From assembly GCF_007655135.1 (NCBI RefSeq), contig NC_045131.1:13190001-13254000 (forward strand): a stretch of DNA of 64,000 bases. Reading direction: 5' to 3'. This DNA is from Punica granatum. Its lineage: Eukaryota > Streptophyta > Magnoliopsida > Myrtales > Lythraceae. Of this stretch, positions 58,700 through 64,000 are shown in pieces. The position numbers were made by a program, and so were the translations under genes. Each line of letters begins with the position of its first letter. Position 1 is the first letter of the stretch. Under the pieces are notes generated by a model, which did no database searches, was not told where the DNA came from, and was given only the letters and a program-made list of their open reading frames with translations.

Positions 58700-59218
58700 T
58701 TATAAAATTCTCTAATTATATGTTGCTGCATACAAATAATATAGACAAATAAAAAAAAGTCGGATATGACACAAACAAAATATAGTAAAAATTCATTCAA
58801 CTGTAATTGTAATTAAAAATTTCAATATAACGTACGTGGACTAGAAAGTTACATGCATGAATCAGCCTCGGGGAAGGGCGGTAACATTACTATACATGCA
58901 TCCATTGCATTCATGCGTGCCCTTAAAAAATGTCATGCGTGACTTATCTCGTTAACCTAAATTAACAAATGCACGAACCTCCATTAAGAAATTAATCGAT
59001 TCGAGTAATTAAGAACATATATTACCAGGAGTTGAGACTTATCATTAAGTTCTTATCATGAGCTAAAGGATGTTTAGCATGAGCTAAGAGTTATCATTGG
59101 TTCTTACATTTCGCATTTCGATTTTTATATATTATTATATATATTAATGTTAAATAATCATGCTTCGACGATGCGATGAAAGAAGAAACCAGTAATCTTT
59201 TCAACATAAATTTTTGAC
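58700..59218. other. Intergenic, nothing recognised
   Basis: AT-rich; only scattered short words such as gagctaagagttatcatt. No coding signal. Confidence 0.45.
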
Positions 59219-59223
59219 TTGTC

Positions 59224-59322
59224 AGTTGCTACTCGCATACACAGAGTACTTCCTCAAGCCGCCGACGAGATTACATTACCAAATTTAAAAAAAATCTTGG
59301 ACTCTCTTCTTGCCAAAGAAAA
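59224..59322 (+). other. Exon-like segment, orphan
   Basis: A 33-codon open stretch lies exactly between an acceptor (ttgacttgtcag) and a donor (aaaag then gtagga). The translation (containing R-V-L-P-Q-A-A-D-E-I and L-P-N-L-K-K-I-L-D-S-L-L) has protein-like composition. No partner exon was found nearby and no family was recognised, so it may be a captured or left-over exon. Confidence 0.3.
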
Positions 59323-59324
59323 GG

Positions 59325-62300
59325 TAGGAAATTCACCAAAAAAAAAAGTAGGATATTACGGAGAGAGAAAGTTATACGTTTATATGATCAATTTGTTGTT
59401 TTTATGGCCTGTCTGGCCCCGGACCATGTCTCTAGCCCAGTAGCCCGGATGAAATTACACCTCTCGTCTTTCTGCTTCAATAACCTTTGTTTTTTTTTCT
59501 CTCTCTTCTTGTCTCGATTATAAGGAAGTCCAATAATCTAGCTAGTATAAGCATGACGAAAACTAAATAAAGTGACATGTAAATTTCACTGACGAGAATC
59601 CAACCCGAAATCTCATGGCTCTGAATCAGGGATTTGTGTCACTACTCCGAGCCCTCTTCCTCTAATATACTTTATCTTTAGCAAGTATAATTACAATTTC
59701 CCTATTTTTGGTCAGATATGCGAAATCACAATTGAACTGTAGACCCAGTCGTAATGTCCTCCAAGACATTATTCTGGGGTATGAACCCTCATGTTTATTG
59801 GCAATTATTTCAGGCCTCCTGATTCGTCCAAATTCTATTATTGATAGCACTTTCTGATTTTGGTGACTTCCCTTGCTGTTTATTATTATATGTATGGTTA
59901 GAGGATGGTATGCACTCTCAATTATAAGGGAAAAGTAGTCATATCCTTAATAGTCCAAGAGGCTCTGGTGAGTTTATTTCTCCTCTCATATCTATCACAT
60001 TTGAAGCCCATGGATCTCCTTATAGCCAGAAAAAAATATATATATATACTGAAAGTAACAGGAGTTAATTCTTAATTGTCTGTTAAAAAAAAAGAAAAGT
60101 TTTTTATTTCAAAAAGATGATGATGATGAAAATGATGATAATAACATTACAAAATTTTTGAATTTGGTGAAAATAATATAAAATTTCCGGTGATATAACT
60201 ATTTGGATTGATGTAAAGTTCGAAGATTCTCAGGAATCCCCGAATTTTACATCCTAAAATACAATGTTTGGTAGGAAAGTATTTTCCGAGAAAATTGCTC
60301 CGTAAAAAAAAATGCTGATCAAGGAAAAATATTTCCTATCCTCGCACATGGTGCTCTTCAATTACCAAGTTGGGCTCCACTATTGTAAAGTGAAAAAGTC
60401 GTCTTCTTCCTAATATGCCACCTTGCTCCATCTCACATTTTCTCATCTTCTACCTCTCAAACTCTACTTTCCTAATTACTCATCCATCTCCGCAATTCTT
60501 GTCGGCAACTCCTCGTCTCTCACTTTGATTTGTCATCAAGTACGTTTCCGACTCTTTTTTTATTACTATTTAAATTTGGGTCCTTTGTTATGATTCTTGT
60601 TTCATTTCTATGATTCATTTTCCTCGTTACTCGATCTACTCTCATTGTACAAGAACCACTCATTATTAGCCCCAATTTGTCATGACAATGAGCTATATCT
60701 TGCTTTGTTTCTTTTGGTCACCATCTTGAAATTCTTGTTTTGTAATTAAGTGATAATTGATTGTAGGTCGTGATGTGAAAACAAGCCGAAGAAAAAATAT
60801 ATAGAGGGATTTGATTTGGGTTTAGTTGGATCATTGCCAAATGTATTGAATTCTTATAAGTTAGTGTTAGCATTAGCAAAATTGTGGAAAGCAATATTGA
60901 CTATTCAATTCTTGTATATTTTTCCTCCTAATTTCTTGTATGGGATTTGTTTTATTTGCTAATTAGGATATATGTACTACACTAGAATTATATATATATA
61001 TACACACTAAGGATTCATGTCTCTATTATTGTTACGACAGAATATAATGACAATTATTTGGGATTTTTATTTAATTTTTATTATCTATGTCTTTTGCAAG
61101 TTTTATAGGCTGATAATTTAGTTAGTTCTTCGTATTCTTCAAATGGATCTAGTATCTATTGAGTTATTAGGAATGATGCTTGCTATTATTTCATGTGGCT
61201 ATGGAAACAATCATACTAATTTATGTTCAAAAGAATGACTCAATGAGGTCTATGGGAAGTAATGATATGTCCAATTGTATGTGTTATTTGTAAATTCTTT
61301 GAGTTTGCATTAGGGTGAATTACTTGTAAATGAAATTGAGATTTCGGTGAAAAGATATTAAGGCCGATACCATGGGCAGTTGATTATAATAATGCGGGCA
61401 GTTGACTGTACAATGGCACAGGTAAAGATCAGTACATAATACATTGACTATTGACAGTCAACTGGTGCAGTAGATTATATATGTGATTATTTCCTTCTTC
61501 GAAAATGTTAACTAAGGAAGAGTTCCCTCCATGCCTTGAGCCTTTTATTTTCGTCGAAGGTCATTTTCTTTATCACCATGCTCCGAGTTGTTCGAAGTTC
61601 TTCACCAGCTCCATCTCCAAATTCAGTTCCGCTTCGTGTCCGATCCATCTCTAATGTGCATCACCAACATAAACATATTACATAGTAATTTTTTTTTTTA
61701 GCAAGCAAGGATACTATTATAAATTTACATTCATTTCCCATCTATTTGTTTTACATTCCAAACACTATAATATTATATTATTATTCATATTCCTAGTAAT
61801 TTTATATAGTTACAAATACAACTATCTTCAAATACGACCTATGTTCCACTAATCTTAACATTCCTATTAATCTAACAATTCACGAACCAAACGGACCTAA
61901 ATTTAAAATTGGGGTTTTTGTTGTTTTTTGGGGAGGAGTGGGTGGGGGTGACATTGCAAACAGGCTGAAAATTTAGGAGATCAAGAGAAGGATGGAAATA
62001 TGATTATCCATCCCTGTCCTTTCTCCTTTCTGAAATTTAATGAACAGAATATTGTCACGTACGTGAAAATTGTCACGTACGTAAATTAGCTATCAAAGTT
62101 ATTACAAAAAGTTTTAAAAAAATGCATCTTATCAGTTGAGCTATCCAATTAATTATGTTCTAAACACTTAGTATAAACCTCTTTTACTAAGCTTCACAAG
62201 TGGAATTTCGAGGCACAACCACAGCCACAGAATTTGAATCTTGAAAGCGTGCGAAAATAGAACCAACCTTACTGTTTGATCATTACCTCTCAAAAAAGAG

Positions 62301-63230
62301 GAGTTCTTATGCTAATGGAGTACTGTCAAATCTGAGCCGACCTGTATCCCTTTTTTCTACACAAATCATTGTCTTTCACGAGCATATCCAGCCCAACATT
62401 ATTGGCAAATCTCGATATTTTTCTATGATTTGAGGTAACCCCTCCTTGGGGATTACATGTAAATTTCAAATGGAAATTCAGAAAAATTGCACCATTAGTG
62501 TAAATTTTTTTAGCAAAAAGATAATAAATTCCTAACAGATAATTGAAACCCATGATATAATACATATCTGAGAAGATCTAAATCCCATTTTGTAATAGAG
62601 TAAAATTCGGTCCAAAATTTATAAACCAAATTTATATAAATGAGGTCTGAATATTGCATAAAATTATAGAGTACCCAAACCTACTCATCTCTAACCTCAC
62701 CCCTAATTGTGGTTACTGGCAAGACCCAAGCCCCTTGGGGACCTCAATCTAGGGTTCGGTGGTTGGCGATAGTGACCTAAGCACCCCGCGCGACCTTGCT
62801 GGTGGAGGTGGTGGCAAGCTAACAGTAAGGCTCCCCCAATCCCACACCGAGGGAGAGCCATCCTTTAGGTTTTATATATATATAAAATACAGAAATTTCT
62901 TTTATTAATTTTCATTTTCTTTTATAACGAGGAGTTATACTCTTATTGGACCTTGAATACATCACAAATCTATGGATTCAACTTAGTCCATGTACAAGCA
63001 CATGCGTGGGTGGCGTCAATAAGGGCTACGCACGCAAGGGGGGATTTGACCTATAACCTCCTCACAAAATGTACATACGTTCTATTCACTTGTGCTAATC
63101 TTTGAAGGTTATTAATTAATCTTCAAAATTATTTTTATTTGATTGAAAATTAAAATGAATCTATTTTTAGAATTGCCGTTTATACAAAATGTACTTGTAG
63201 CAAAAAATCATTTGCCGAATCAACAGTATT
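59325..63230. other. Intergenic, mostly unassigned
   Basis: Bases 59,575-59,660 have a weak SINE-like look on the minus strand (gggttggattctcg as a B-box). Bases 59,876-59,930 resemble 17,655-17,710. A MITE-like right end (cgaaccaaacggacct) sits near 61,883-61,900. No gene supported. Confidence 0.4.
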
Positions 63231-63705
63231 CAATTACCGTCGCTGTTCTCTCTCCTTAGTTGAGAGCTTCTCTCTCTAACCTTCTTCCCTTTGTTGGAAG
63301 CTCCACCTGTTTCTCATCTCTTACGCACCCTCCTCCGATTCTTCAAGAGCTCTTCAACTCTGCTTCACTGGTAGATCACCTCAGATTCTCCTAGTGATCC
63401 CTGCATGATCTCCTCTGCCACTTCATTTATTGCAGAATCCTTGAAGCTACTGCCAACAGCTCCTGCCATCCAACCAAATCCGCCAGCAAGCTATTGTCCA
63501 TGCTCATCTTCTCCTTCACAGATCCACCAGCCTTGCAAATCTCCCAGCTTCATTTAAGTGTAAGATCCCCTCTCCTTATGGCACCCACTGCTATATATAG
63601 CACCTACCACCCTTCCCCCAGCATTCCAAGCATTCCAAACACCCCTTGCAACCCCTCATCCAACACTGCCCCCTTCCTTCAACCTCAAGATACCCCTCCC
63701 CTGAA

Positions 63706-64000
63706 ATGGACCAAACTGACCTAGAGTATTCCCTGTCCGAAATTTTTTCCTCCCAAATGTCCATGAACCACAGCCAGGAAGTTATTGATCTGCATACTAC
63801 CGATGAGGAAGAAGCACATAAGTCCTTCCCCCTAACCCTTCTCATCAAACCATTCGGCTTTAAACCCCCTCCTTCCAAAGCGATTATCCCTCGCCTTCTC
63901 CAAGCCTGGAACATAAGAAAAAAAGTCACCATCACACCCAAGAAATACTCTGATGAAATCATGGTATGCCTCTTCTCGGATAAAAAGGACATGCTTTACG
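63706..64000 (+). CDS. LINE ORF1 start (DUF4283-like), runs off the window
   Basis: One frame opens at the ATG at 63,706 and stays open to the end of the window (98 codons). After an acidic, Ser-rich head (residues 1-45) comes a block like the DUF4283 domain that starts plant LINE ORF1 proteins: F-P-L-T-L-L-I-K-P-F-G-F, K-A-I-I-P-R-L-L-Q-A-W-N, K-K-V-T-I-T-P and M-V-C-L-F-S-D-K-K-D-M-L. These proteins bind RNA and usually carry a CCHC knuckle further on. The C-rich DNA at 63,240-63,700 would be the element's 5' UTR. No stop or shift is seen, unlike the other LINE pieces here, so it may be a young copy. Confidence 0.65.
   Translation, partial: MDQTDLEYSLSEIFSSQMSMNHSQEVIDLHTTDEEEAHKSFPLTLLIKPFGFKPPPSKAIIPRLLQAWNIRKKVTITPKKYSDEIMVCLFSDKKDMLY

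Overview
This is nuclear DNA from a flowering plant, most likely a eudicot. It is AT-rich, its genes have many GT-AG introns, and the spaces between genes are filled with plant transposable elements: LINEs, a Copia remnant, a TRIM, SINE-like elements, MITEs, Mutator-like elements and an En/Spm-type transposase. The species cannot be fixed from the sequence.

Three genes can be modelled exon by exon with an unbroken reading frame. (1) At 11.0-13.06 kb (+) lies a five-exon, 273-residue papain-like (C1A) protein with no signal peptide or propeptide. (2) At 41.3-44.7 kb (+) lies an eight-exon gene for a three-repeat, cystatin-fold-like protein. A 1,067-bp Mutator-like element with a perfect 9-bp target duplication sits inside its third exon. 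(3) At 47.25-50.98 kb (-) lies an eight-exon, 413-residue VMP1-family vacuole membrane protein of the KMS1 type, the best-identified gene in the window.

Layout: 0-10 kb is mostly intergenic, with an old LINE RNase H fragment (4.6-5.0), a SINE-like copy (3.7-3.9), an orphan relative of the cystatin-like gene's leader (5.94-6.14), a doubtful minus-strand transcript (7.25-8.75) and MITEs (8.77-10.2). From 10.2 to 18.5 kb come the papain-like gene, a SINE with an 18-bp target duplication, a TRIM lying among exon-like minus-strand pieces, and an RNase H fragment. From 18.5 to 29.56 kb is a head-to-tail array of about 13 broken papain-like copies. In ten of them exon 5 of one unit is fused directly to the middle of exon 3 of the next, giving a period near 742 bp. 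From 31 to 38.7 kb are an En/Spm transposase remnant, a GC-rich 112-bp duplication, a 1.5-kb inverted repeat and a Copia RT remnant. From 39.2 to 44.7 kb come a 560-bp tandem duplication and the cystatin-like gene. LINE debris, KMS1 and element-rich intergenic DNA follow, and the window ends inside the open ORF1 of another LINE.

The papain-like gene and array, the cystatin-like gene and the stray leader copy put protease-like and protease-inhibitor-like families about 28 kb apart in one window. A functional link between them is only inferred. The clearest unusual biology is the fused-exon array, the transposon-split exon, and an intron in the cystatin-like gene that has become coding after its donor site changed from GT to AT.
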